Shown: positions 26,634 to 33,424 of the stretch, piece after piece
How positions within the stretch are numbered: position 1 is the first letter of the stretch
Layout: every line of letters starts with the position of its first letter
Made by a program: the position numbers and the translations under genes
Notes under the pieces: model-generated
Seen by the model: the letters and a program-made list of their open reading frames with translations, nothing else
What the model was told of the DNA's origin: nothing
Databases searched by the model: none
Assembly (NCBI RefSeq): GCF_005144475.1
Contig: NZ_SWJZ01000066.1
Span: 1 to 52,789, forward strand
Direction: 5' to 3'
From: Rhodobacter capsulatus
Lineage (GTDB): Bacteria; Pseudomonadota; Alphaproteobacteria; Rhodobacterales; Rhodobacteraceae
DNA length: 52,789 nt

Positions 26634-27874
26634 GCCGGACCGCCGCCCCGCGTTCGATCCGCAACCGGCTGCTGCGCGCCGTGCTGGGGGTGGTGGCGCT
26701 GGGCTGGCTGGGCACGGTGGCGCTGACGGCGCTGTTCATCGACCGCGAGATGAGCGAGGGCTTCGACGAAGAACTGGAGCTGGTCGCCGAGACGACGATC
26801 CTCGCGCTGGAAACCGGCAGCAATCCGGCGGTGCCGCGGCTGGTGGGGGTCTCGCCCGGTCAGGACCAGCGGCTGTTGCGCGTGATCCGCCCGGGGGCGC
26901 CCGAGCCGGTGGTGCCCTGGATCTCGCCCGCCGAAGACGGTTTTTTCGATCAGGCGGGCTGGCGCGTGCTGCGGCGCAGCGGCGATCACGAAGTGGTCGA
27001 GGTGGCGCATAACCAGGCCTGGCGGCGCTCGGAAATGGCCGAGGCGGCGGTGTCGCTGCTGATCCTGGTCGGGCCGGTGGTGGCGCTGCTGATCTTGGGC
27101 ATCCGGCGGGCGCTGCGTCGCGCGCTGGCGCCGCTCGATGATCTGGCGGAAACGATTGCCGGGCGGGGGTCCGACGATCTTTCGCCCCTGCCCGAGGCCG
27201 GTCTGGCGCGGGAATTGCGCCCGCTCGCGCATGGGCTGAACGGCTATCTCGCCCGGATCGACGATCTGCGCGCGATCGAACGCCGCTTTGTCGCCAATGC
27301 CGCGCATGAGCTGCGCACGCCGATCGCGGCGATCCGGGGGCGGCTCGATCTGCTGGGCGGGCCGGGGGCCGCGGCGGCGCTGCCGATGCTGGATGATCTG
27401 ACCCGGCGGGTGGAGCGGCTGTTGCAGCTCTCCCGCTCCGAGGCGGGGCTGGGGCTGGGGCGGGGCCCCTCGGATCTGGTGCAGGTGGCGCGGCTTCTGG
27501 TCGAGGAGGCGCGGCGGCAGGGCGCGGAGATGCGCTTCGACGACGGCGATGTCGAAAGCCTGAGCCTGCCCGTGGATGCCGACGCGCTGGCGATCCTGAT
27601 CCGCAACCTGCTGGAAAACGCGCTCGAACATGGCACCGGGCCGGTGCGGGTGGTGATCTGCCCGGCCGAGGCGGGGCAGGGGGGCGGGGCGGCGCTGATG
27701 ATCGAGAACCCGACCGCGCAGGTGGCCTTTGTCGAGGCGCCCTTTGCCAAGGGCCCGGGCTCGCGCGGGTTGGGGCTGGGGCTGTCCATCGTCGCAGCGC
27801 TGGCCGCGGCGATGGGAGCAAGCGTCGAGAAGTCGATCCGCGCCGGGCTGGCGCGGGTGGTGGTGCGGTTTTAA
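26630..27874 (+). CDS. sensor histidine kinase, two-TM type
   Basis: 414 aa. Membrane helices at about 12-37 and 140-160 enclose a periplasmic loop of about 100 aa. A HAMP-like segment leads to the H box RRFVANAAHELRTP with His226, then an N box NLLENALEHG and a G box SRGLGLGLSIV. The periplasmic domain is acidic (FDEELELVAE), as in sensors of cations or antimicrobial peptides, though the stimulus is not proven. It is coupled to the response regulator by ATGA. Its stop overlaps the convergent ABC1 gene at the palindromic TTAA (27871-27874). Confidence 0.92.
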   Translation: MSRTAAPRSIRNRLLRAVLGVVALGWLGTVALTALFIDREMSEGFDEELELVAETTILALETGSNPAVPRLVGVSPGQDQRLLRVIRPGAPEPVVPWISPAEDGFFDQAGWRVLRRSGDHEVVEVAHNQAWRRSEMAEAAVSLLILVGPVVALLILGIRRALRRALAPLDDLAETIAGRGSDDLSPLPEAGLARELRPLAHGLNGYLARIDDLRAIERRFVANAAHELRTPIAAIRGRLDLLGGPGAAAALPMLDDLTRRVERLLQLSRSEAGLGLGRGPSDLVQVARLLVEEARRQGAEMRFDDGDVESLSLPVDADALAILIRNLLENALEHGTGPVRVVICPAEAGQGGGAALMIENPTAQVAFVEAPFAKGPGSRGLGLGLSIVAALAAAMGASVEKSIRAGLARVVVRF

Positions 27875-29193
27875 AGCCAGCTTTCGACGACGGTGCGCAG
27901 GTCGATCCGGGCGCGCAGCTTCGTTGCCAGCAGATAGACGCCGCCGAATTTGCGTTGCAAGAACAGGCTGTCCACCGGCGGAAAGCGGAAATGCTGCCGA
28001 TGCGATTGCAGCGCCATGCTTTCGTCGCGCATCCGCAGCGCCAGATCGTTCTGGCCGAAATCGTAAAACCCGGGCTGACGCAGGGGCTCGACCGACATCC
28101 GGAACATGTCCAGCAGCATCGTCTCCAGATCCTCGGGCATCTCGGCATGCAGAAAGCCGATCTCGCGCGCGGCATCGCGCACGCCGGTCAGATCGTCATC
28201 CAGCCCCGCGCGCAAAAGCCGCCGATAGCGGTCGGCAAAAGCCTCGGGGAATTCCCGCGTCGCGCCGAAATCGAGCAAGATCACCCGCCCCGTCGCCGGA
28301 TCGTAGCGGAAATTCGCGAAATTCGGGTCGGTCTGCATCAGCCGATATTCGAACAATTCGCGGAAAATCAGATCGACAATCAGCCGCATCACCCGGTCGC
28401 GTTCGGCCTGCGGCGCGGTTTCCAGGCTTTCGATCGGCTCGCCCTCGACGAAGGACATCGCCAGAACCTCGCGCGTCGTCAGATCGGCATGCAGCGCGGG
28501 CACGGTGAAATCGGCGCTGTTTTCCTTGAGCTGGCCGAACAGCGCCAGATACTTGCCCTCGCGCTCGTAATCGGCTTCCTCGTGCAGCTGCCGCTTCGCC
28601 TCCTCCAGCATCGGCGCGATATCGAGCCCCTTCGGCACCAGCCCGGAAATCTTCATCAGCGTCGCGACATTGTCGACGTCGGAGTCGATCGACTTGCGCA
28701 CGCCCGGATATTGCACCTTGATCGCCAGATCGCGGCCGTCTTTCGTCCAGGCCCGATGCACCTGCCCGATCGAGGCGGCGGCAATCGGATGCACGTCGAA
28801 TTTCTTGAAATGCTTCAGGAAATCCGGCCCCCAGGCGGTGATCAGCACCTTTTTCAGCTGCGCGGGCGGCATGAAATGCGCCTCGGCACGCAGCCGGGCC
28901 ATGATCTGCGACAGCTCGGGCGGCAGCATCTCGCCCGCGTCCATCGACATCAGCTGCCCCATCTTCATCGCCGCGCCGCGCATCTGCGCCAGCTTGTCGG
29001 CAACCTTCAGCGCGTTTTGCGGTGTCAGCAGCAGATCGCTCATCACCGGGCGTTGGCCGCGGGCCAGGCTTTTCGCCCCCTCGGCCATCACCGAGCCCGC
29101 GATGCTCGAGGCCAGCCCGCCAAGCTTCGCCGCACGCACGAAGCGCGAGGACGGCACGGGCATGGGTTTCATATCGGGCTTGCGCTCGGTCAT
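27871..29193 (-). CDS. ABC1/COQ8 (UbiB-family) atypical kinase
   Basis: 440 aa. The complete ADCK signature is visible: AAMKMGQLMSMD (KxGQ), AAASIGQVHRA (Ala-rich loop in place of a Gly-rich loop), LAIKVQYPGV (nucleotide-binding Lys), LMQTDPNFANF (catalytic Asp and metal-binding Asn) and ILLDFGATREF (DFG). This is the COQ8-like branch, which lacks the C-terminal membrane helices of enterobacterial UbiB. It probably supports ubiquinone synthesis or lipid extraction through ATPase activity. Ubiquinone is essential for photosynthetic cyclic electron flow, but the position next to the photosynthesis cluster may be chance. It follows the NifX-like gene by 40 bp on the same strand. Confidence 0.93.
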   Translation of the reverse strand: MTERKPDMKPMPVPSSRFVRAAKLGGLASSIAGSVMAEGAKSLARGQRPVMSDLLLTPQNALKVADKLAQMRGAAMKMGQLMSMDAGEMLPPELSQIMARLRAEAHFMPPAQLKKVLITAWGPDFLKHFKKFDVHPIAAASIGQVHRAWTKDGRDLAIKVQYPGVRKSIDSDVDNVATLMKISGLVPKGLDIAPMLEEAKRQLHEEADYEREGKYLALFGQLKENSADFTVPALHADLTTREVLAMSFVEGEPIESLETAPQAERDRVMRLIVDLIFRELFEYRLMQTDPNFANFRYDPATGRVILLDFGATREFPEAFADRYRRLLRAGLDDDLTGVRDAAREIGFLHAEMPEDLETMLLDMFRMSVEPLRQPGFYDFGQNDLALRMRDESMALQSHRQHFRFPPVDSLFLQRKFGGVYLLATKLRARIDLRTVVESWL

Positions 29194-29233
29194 GGTCGCT
29201 CCGGGGTTTGGTTTCGGTCAGATAGGACGGGGC

Positions 29234-29821
29234 TCAGCCCCGGCAAGAGCCACCGCCGCAGCCGCAGCCGCCGCCCTGACGCGGCGCATCGCGCAGCGCC
29301 GGAACGGCCTCGTGCCGGTGATCGTGCCGGTGATCGTGCCCGTGATCGTGGCCACCGCAGCCGCAGCCGCCGTGGCCATGGTCATGCCCATCATCGTCGT
29401 CGTGGTCATGGCCGCCGCAGCCGCCCCGGCCACCACAGCCGCCGCGCCCGTCGCAGCCGGGCGAGAGGCCCTCCAGCGTGCGGGCGGTGCCGATCAGCGC
29501 ATCCATCAAGCCCTCGGCCAGCGCCGCGGCGGCGGCTTGCGGGTCGGTCTCCTCCTCGGTCACCACGGCCAGCACGCCGCGTTCGGCCATGCGCTCGACA
29601 AAGCCCTCGCCCGCGCCGGCCGAGATCACCGCCGTCATCGCATCGAGCGGATGCGGCCCGTCGCCGTGGAAGTCATGCATCGCCAGCTCTTTCGGCAGGT
29701 CAAGGCGATCCACCTCGACCGGCCCCTGATCGGCCGTCACCTCATAGACGAGAAAGCGGCGGGTCTTGCCCGCATGTCCGGTGATGGTGCGGAAATTCTG
29801 GCTGGCAACGGCGATCAGCAT
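29234..29821 (-). CDS. NifX/dinitrogenase-cofactor-like protein with His/Cys-rich tail
   Basis: 195 aa; ribosome site GAGGAA just upstream of the ATG at 29821. Residues 1-120 resemble the NifX/NafY/MTH1175 domain (MLIAVASQNFRTITGHAGK, HPLDAMTAVISAGAGEGFVERM), which binds metal clusters or iron-molybdenum cofactor intermediates. The last 75 residues are a low-complexity Gly/Cys/His/Asp tail (CGGHDHDDDDGHDHGHGGCG and similar) with many metal ligands, encoded by a short imperfect DNA repeat around 29310-29420. It sits 15 bp after an LprI-like gene, not in a nif cluster. A metal storage, delivery or sensing role is inference. Confidence 0.78.
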   Translation of the reverse strand: MLIAVASQNFRTITGHAGKTRRFLVYEVTADQGPVEVDRLDLPKELAMHDFHGDGPHPLDAMTAVISAGAGEGFVERMAERGVLAVVTEEETDPQAAAAALAEGLMDALIGTARTLEGLSPGCDGRGGCGGRGGCGGHDHDDDDGHDHGHGGCGCGGHDHGHDHRHDHRHEAVPALRDAPRQGGGCGCGGGSCRG

Positions 29822-29836
29822 GGGCGTTCCTCGGGG

Positions 29837-30325
29837 TCAGTTGGCTTTGGCAGAGGCTTCGAGGAACAGGGTCTGCTCGGCGGTCAGCCGCATGTGACAT
29901 GCGGCGGCATAGACCATCCGGCGGGGCGAATTGCGATGCACCATCCCCTCGAAGGTGCAGCGTTTCTCGGCCCATGTCTGCCAGGCGTCAAGCATGATCT
30001 GCGTATCGTCGACGAGCCGCGGCATGCCCGCGGCGATCTGCTTCGAATAGGGCACGTCCAGCTTTTCCGCCCGCGTCTTCATGGCCTCGGCCGCCGTCAG
30101 CATGCGCTTGCGCCACCAGCCGTATTCATCGGTATAGCAGGCCGCGACATCGGTGGGCTGGGTGGTGGAGGGACGCTTGCGGCAGGCCTCGGCCGAAAGC
30201 CCGATGCAGGCCGCCTGCGCCTCGGGCGTCGTCGCCTCTGCCATGCAATCGGCGGTGGGATTTCCCGCAAGGGCGGGCAGCGGCAGGCTGAGGGCCATGG
30301 TCAGACAGAGGGTCGAAACGCGCAT
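29837..30325 (-). CDS. secreted LprI/DUF1311-like protein
   Basis: 162 aa with a clear signal peptide (MRVSTLCLTMALSLPLPALA). The mature part has about six Cys and the helical LprI-like pattern (TAAEAMKTRAEKL, LDAWQTWAEKRCTFE). Family members include lysozyme-inhibitor lipoproteins, but this one has no lipobox, so it is probably soluble in the periplasm. It is the first gene of a minus-strand set with the NifX-like gene (15-bp gap). A perfect palindrome lies 61 bp upstream. The specific function is unknown. Confidence 0.75.
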   Translation of the reverse strand: MRVSTLCLTMALSLPLPALAGNPTADCMAEATTPEAQAACIGLSAEACRKRPSTTQPTDVAACYTDEYGWWRKRMLTAAEAMKTRAEKLDVPYSKQIAAGMPRLVDDTQIMLDAWQTWAEKRCTFEGMVHRNSPRRMVYAAACHMRLTAEQTLFLEASAKAN

Positions 30326-30385
30326 CGGCGGAAACCTCGTGTAATTCCGGATGCGGGCAGATAAGCCGGTGGGGCAGGGGGTGTC

Positions 30386-30400
30386 TGTGACGTGGTCACA
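30386..30400. promoter_or_regulatory. perfect palindrome TGTGACGTGGTCACA
   Basis: Six-base arms with a 3-base centre, 61-75 bp upstream of the LprI-like start and 34 bp beyond the puhE stop. It looks like a CRP/FNR-superfamily half-site pair (TGTGA...TCACA) but with a 5-base instead of 6-base spacer. Candidate operator for the LprI-like/NifX-like pair. Confidence 0.5.
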
Positions 30401-30433
30401 TTCGGCGCGACGCCCCGTTCACGAAGTCGCGCG

Positions 30434-31258
30434 TCACTCGCCCAGCGAAACGCGCGCCTGTGCCGGATCGACGATCGGCGCGACCGGGTCCTCGACCGAG
30501 GGCAGCATCCAGGTCCAGAGTTTCTGGTCGGGCAGCGGCAGCACCATGAACCAGTGTTCCAGAAGCGCCAGCGCCGTCAGCACCGTCAAGAGCACGAAGC
30601 CGATGAAGATGCCGTCGGTTTCGGCATCGGCCGCGCGTTCCATCCAGCAGCCGGTGGCAAAGGTCAGAACGGTGATCGAGACCGGGAACAGGAAGTTCAT
30701 CCGGGCGTGACAGAAATGACTGGCCAGATGGGCGAGCGGTTTCGGCAGGAACTGCGTGTTGATCCGCGGCACGCCAAGGAACAGGTTCAGCTTCGCCGAA
30801 ACCCGGGCAAAGAACAGCGTGCCGAAGGTCCAGAGACCGAAATGGTTCTCTCCGGTCCAGACCAGCACCGCGCACAGGATCAGGGCCGAGATCAGGCCGA
30901 TCTCATGCCACAGAAGCGTGCCGACCGAGCGGATGAACCGTTCCGTCATCGAGGCGAAGGGCGGGCAATGATCGCGGTTCGGCCCGGCGACGACGCCCGA
31001 CAGGAACGCCAGCTCGAACCAGCCCCAGACCGAGACGGCGGACAGGAACGCCACATGCGCGCCGCGCACCGAGGTGTCATCGGCGGAATTGGCCATCGCG
31101 ATATAGCCGCCGATCAGCAGCGGCAGCCCGCCGACGACCGAGCGCATATGCGCCGCCCGGCCCGACAGATCGGCGCGGCGGATGCGCCACAGGATCGCGC
31201 CGGTCGAAAACCACCACACGAAGATCGTCGTCAGCGCCACGAGCCAGGGATTGTTCAT
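30434..31258 (-). CDS. puhE: PuhE, polytopic modulator of bacteriochlorophyll production
   Basis: 274 aa, the length of the R. capsulatus protein. About seven hydrophobic helices (FVWWFSTGAILWRI, LISALILCAVLVW, FLFPVSITVLTFATG and others) mark the DUF3623 family. In R. capsulatus puhE has been described as a putative negative modulator of pigment synthesis needed for smooth transition to phototrophic growth. The ATG at 31258 is chosen over a GTG three codons earlier because it gives the known length. The start is directly adjacent to a 14-bp hairpin and overlaps the stop of a 56-codon ORF. The next gene is not acsF, unlike in many relatives. Confidence 0.9.
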   Translation of the reverse strand: MNNPWLVALTTIFVWWFSTGAILWRIRRADLSGRAAHMRSVVGGLPLLIGGYIAMANSADDTSVRGAHVAFLSAVSVWGWFELAFLSGVVAGPNRDHCPPFASMTERFIRSVGTLLWHEIGLISALILCAVLVWTGENHFGLWTFGTLFFARVSAKLNLFLGVPRINTQFLPKPLAHLASHFCHARMNFLFPVSITVLTFATGCWMERAADAETDGIFIGFVLLTVLTALALLEHWFMVLPLPDQKLWTWMLPSVEDPVAPIVDPAQARVSLGE

Positions 31259-31425
31259 GCGCGGCACCCCCGATTACGGGGGCGCCGCGCTGGACCGGGG
31301 GACGCGCCCATCGCCCCGATCCGAACCGCCACGGGGGCGGTAACGCAAGGCCCGCAGGCCCACGCCTCCCGCCGCGCTTGCGCTGCGGCGGATCTGGAAA
31401 GGCGGTGGGGGATCAAAGCGGGCAT
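31255..31425 (-). CDS. unlisted 56-aa ORF between puhC and puhE, possible coupling peptide
   Basis: Starts with an ATG at 31425, 7 bases after the puhC stop, with GAGGAA overlapping that stop as ribosome site. Ends with a TGA that overlaps the puhE ATG (ATGA). The frame is open for 56 codons: MPALIPHRLSRSAAAQARRE, then a Cys/Pro/Arg-rich remainder. Composition is not that of a typical folded protein and no family is recognised. Spacing on both sides is exactly that of coupled operon genes, whereas without it the gap would be 174 bp. Its last codons form the hairpin in front of puhE, so translating it would open that structure. A small ORF may already have a name in older literature; I cannot verify it. 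Confidence 0.5.
   Translation of the reverse strand: MPALIPHRLSRSAAAQARREAWACGPCVTAPVAVRIGAMGASPGPARRPRNRGCRA
31259..31290 (-). promoter_or_regulatory. 14-bp hairpin abutting the puhE start codon
   Basis: In the minus-strand RNA, 31277-31290 pairs with 31259-31272: 13 Watson-Crick pairs and one G-U, loop UAAU. The 3' arm includes the only Shine-Dalgarno-like G-run, and the stem ends at the base before AUG. No U-tract follows, so it is not an intrinsic terminator; it should block puhE initiation unless opened by an upstream ribosome. Confidence 0.75.
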
Positions 31426-31432
31426 GGGTTCC

Positions 31433-31921
31433 TCACTTCATGTCGAGAATACGCTCGAAGGCGGCCTTGCTGTCGGCGCCAAAGGCGTAAAGTTCGGTGG
31501 ACCAGCCGGTGGCCGGGTCTTCCATCGCCAGACGGCCGTTGTCATAGCGCACGATCCGCACCGGCGGGTTGTCGGTGATCCGCGCCACGGCGCGCGAACG
31601 CCGCACGGCGGCCGCCATCACGTCGACGAACCCGCCCTCGGGCAGATCGAGCAGCAGATTGCCCGCCGGATCGGAGACGGTGACATGCCGCGAATCGATA
31701 TCCTTCAGCACGATCAGCTTTTCGGCCACGACCTTGCCCGGGGCGGGCACGCCCTCGTGCGGGCGGTCGGTCAGCACCGCATAGGTGGTCAGTGCCAGTG
31801 CCAGAAGCGCGATGCCGATCATCGCCCGCAGAAGCGGTTTCGGGATCAGTTCGGCCTCGGGTTTGCCGGGCGTTTTCGCCTCGGGGCGCTGCGGGGCAGG
31901 GGAGAGGGGAAGCTGTGCCAT
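31433..31921 (-). CDS. puhC: PuhC, reaction-centre/LH1 assembly protein
   Basis: 162 aa, the length of R. capsulatus ORF162b. One membrane helix (about 30-52: MIGIALLALALTTYAVL) follows a Pro-rich cytoplasmic tail, and the rest is periplasmic (DSRHVTVSDPAGNLLLDLPEG). It is needed for normal reaction centre and LH1 levels. Ribosome site AAGGGGAA precedes the ATG. It is transcribed from promoters upstream of puhA in the superoperon, 10 bp after puhB. Confidence 0.92.
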   Translation of the reverse strand: MAQLPLSPAPQRPEAKTPGKPEAELIPKPLLRAMIGIALLALALTTYAVLTDRPHEGVPAPGKVVAEKLIVLKDIDSRHVTVSDPAGNLLLDLPEGGFVDVMAAAVRRSRAVARITDNPPVRIVRYDNGRLAMEDPATGWSTELYAFGADSKAAFERILDMK

Positions 31922-31931
31922 CTGGTTCCCC

Positions 31932-32573
31932 TTATTCCGCCACGGCCAGACCGGCGCCGGCTTTCGGCGCGGCGACGACCTGCGGTTCGTTCAGTTTCGC
32001 CTGCGCCGCCTCGGAGAGGATGCGGGCGACCTTTTCGGCCTCGGGGATGCAGCGGAAGGCGGCCTGCGGCGCGCGGAAATACCAGGGACGCGCATGCGGC
32101 CAGAGCACGCCATAGGACAGGCGCATGTCCGAGCGGTTCTGCAGCGCGATCGTGCCGAAGCCCTTGCGGCCCAGCTTGGCCAGCGACATCGATTCGATCA
32201 CGGTGAAGGGAATGGTGAAGGTCACCTGCAGCGCGGCGCCGATGCGCAGGATCGCGCGGGCCGAGGTGATGGTGTAGATCGCGGCACGGGCCTGCGCCCA
32301 GGCGAGCAGAAGCATCAGCCCGTAGACGACAGCGGCCATCAGAAGGAACAGCACGGCCGTGGGCAGCGCCACCCGGGCGCCTTCCTCGTGCCACAAAAGC
32401 GCGGTGCGCCAGGCTGCGGCAAACAGCATGATGCCCGTCATCCAGCGGATCTTGAACGCGTCGCGCGCCAGCATCCACATGTCGGGCTTGCCTTGCCAGA
32501 GAATCTCCTCGCCCTCCGGCAGGGGGGCGGGGATCCCCGGCTGGGGTTCGAAGTCGAAGTCATGGTCTGACAT
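31932..32573 (-). CDS. puhB: PuhB, reaction-centre assembly factor
   Basis: 213 aa (historic ORF214). About three hydrophobic segments in the N-terminal half (IRWMTGIMLFAAAW, AVLFLLMAAVVYGLMLLLAWA) are followed by a PH-like domain (TITSARAILRIGAALQVTFT, then the LGRKGFGTIAL block). It assists reaction-centre assembly, with secondary effects on LH1. The start lies 71 bp after the puhA stop, with an 11-bp hairpin between. The ATG has GGAGG 5 bases upstream. Confidence 0.92.
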   Translation of the reverse strand: MSDHDFDFEPQPGIPAPLPEGEEILWQGKPDMWMLARDAFKIRWMTGIMLFAAAWRTALLWHEEGARVALPTAVLFLLMAAVVYGLMLLLAWAQARAAIYTITSARAILRIGAALQVTFTIPFTVIESMSLAKLGRKGFGTIALQNRSDMRLSYGVLWPHARPWYFRAPQAAFRCIPEAEKVARILSEAAQAKLNEPQVVAAPKAGAGLAVAE

Positions 32574-32606
32574 GCAGACCTCCGTATTCCAGTAGTGCGG
32601 TCAGAC

Positions 32607-32632
32607 GGGACGGCGCGGGCGCGCGCCGTCCC
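32607..32632 (-). promoter_or_regulatory. 11-bp intercistronic hairpin between puhA and puhB
   Basis: GGGACGGCGCG at 32607-32617 is a perfect inverted repeat of 32622-32632 with a 4-base loop. It follows the puhA stop and has no U-tract. By analogy with the pufBA-LMX hairpin it may stabilise the upstream message or reduce read-through so that puhA is made in excess over its assembly factors. Confidence 0.65.
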
Positions 32633-32644
32633 CGTAGGCTCGCA

Positions 32645-33409
32645 TCAGAGCGCGTAGGGTTTGACACCCTTGGCGTACATGTAGCCCCCGGCGACATAGG
32701 CCGAGATCTTGTCTTCTTCGAGCTTGGTGACAACATCCGGCGCCTTGATGTCGGGGATGGTGTCGAACAGGTCCGAGGTGATCGCGTTGACGCGCACACG
32801 GTCCGACCAGATCTTCAGCATGGTCATCGGCAGCAGCTTTTTCTTGCCCGAGTTCAGTTCGACCTCGAGGTAACGGACCAGCTGCTCGGGGATGTCCACC
32901 CACATGTCGACGATCTTGCCGACCACTTCGGTATCCCCGGCCTGCACCGGCATGCCACGCGGATCGCGACCGGCGGAAACCTTCATCTCGGTCTTGCGCA
33001 TCGGCTGGATCTTGTTGTGACCATGCGCGTCAACCTCGGGCTCGTCGCGCCGCGGCACCCACGAAGCCGGGCCCACGCCGTCAAGCATCGGGTTGCCGGT
33101 CGGGCGGAACGGATAGCCTTCGTTGACCGAGGTGCGCTCGAGCGCGAGGTCGGTGCGACGGTGGGCTTCTTCGTTCTCGACCGAGGGAACGACGATCTTG
33201 CGGCCATCGGCCAGCTCGAAGGTCTTCGGCGACGGCACCGGGAACGGACCCTGGTTGACCGAAGGCAGGCCATCGTCGTTTTCGAGCGGATAGCCTTCGC
33301 GCATGTTCTCGGTTTGCAGATAGTAGATCAAATAGGCGAGAAACGCCCAGAACGACCAGATTGCAAGACTGGCCAGATCGAAGTCTCCGAAGAAATTGAC
33401 ACCGACCAT
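32645..33409 (-). CDS. puhA: photosynthetic reaction centre H subunit
   Basis: 254 aa. An N-terminal membrane helix ([20 protein letters not shown]) is followed by [11 protein letters not shown], the classic H-subunit signature, and a large cytoplasmic domain ([30 protein letters not shown]) that caps the quinone-binding side of L and M and guides protons to QB. A strong ribosome site AAAGGAGG sits just before the ATG, the best in the superoperon, fitting a structural protein needed in quantity. It lies 15 bp after lhaA; in R. capsulatus it is read from bchF and from promoters inside upstream genes. Confidence 0.98.
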   Translation of the reverse strand: MVGVNFFGDFDLASLAIWSFWAFLAYLIYYLQTENMREGYPLENDDGLPSVNQGPFPVPSPKTFELADGRKIVVPSVENEEAHRRTDLALERTSVNEGYPFRPTGNPMLDGVGPASWVPRRDEPEVDAHGHNKIQPMRKTEMKVSAGRDPRGMPVQAGDTEVVGKIVDMWVDIPEQLVRYLEVELNSGKKKLLPMTMLKIWSDRVRVNAITSDLFDTIPDIKAPDVVTKLEEDKISAYVAGGYMYAKGVKPYAL

Positions 33410-33424
33410 TGTGGTCCTCCTTTG

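Noticed and set aside
30386-30400. Canonical CRP site
   Set aside because: The spacer between TGTGA and TCACA is 5, not 6; kept only as an unassigned palindrome.
31259-31290. Intrinsic terminator between puhC and puhE
   Set aside because: No U-tract; the base after the stem is the first base of the puhE start codon.
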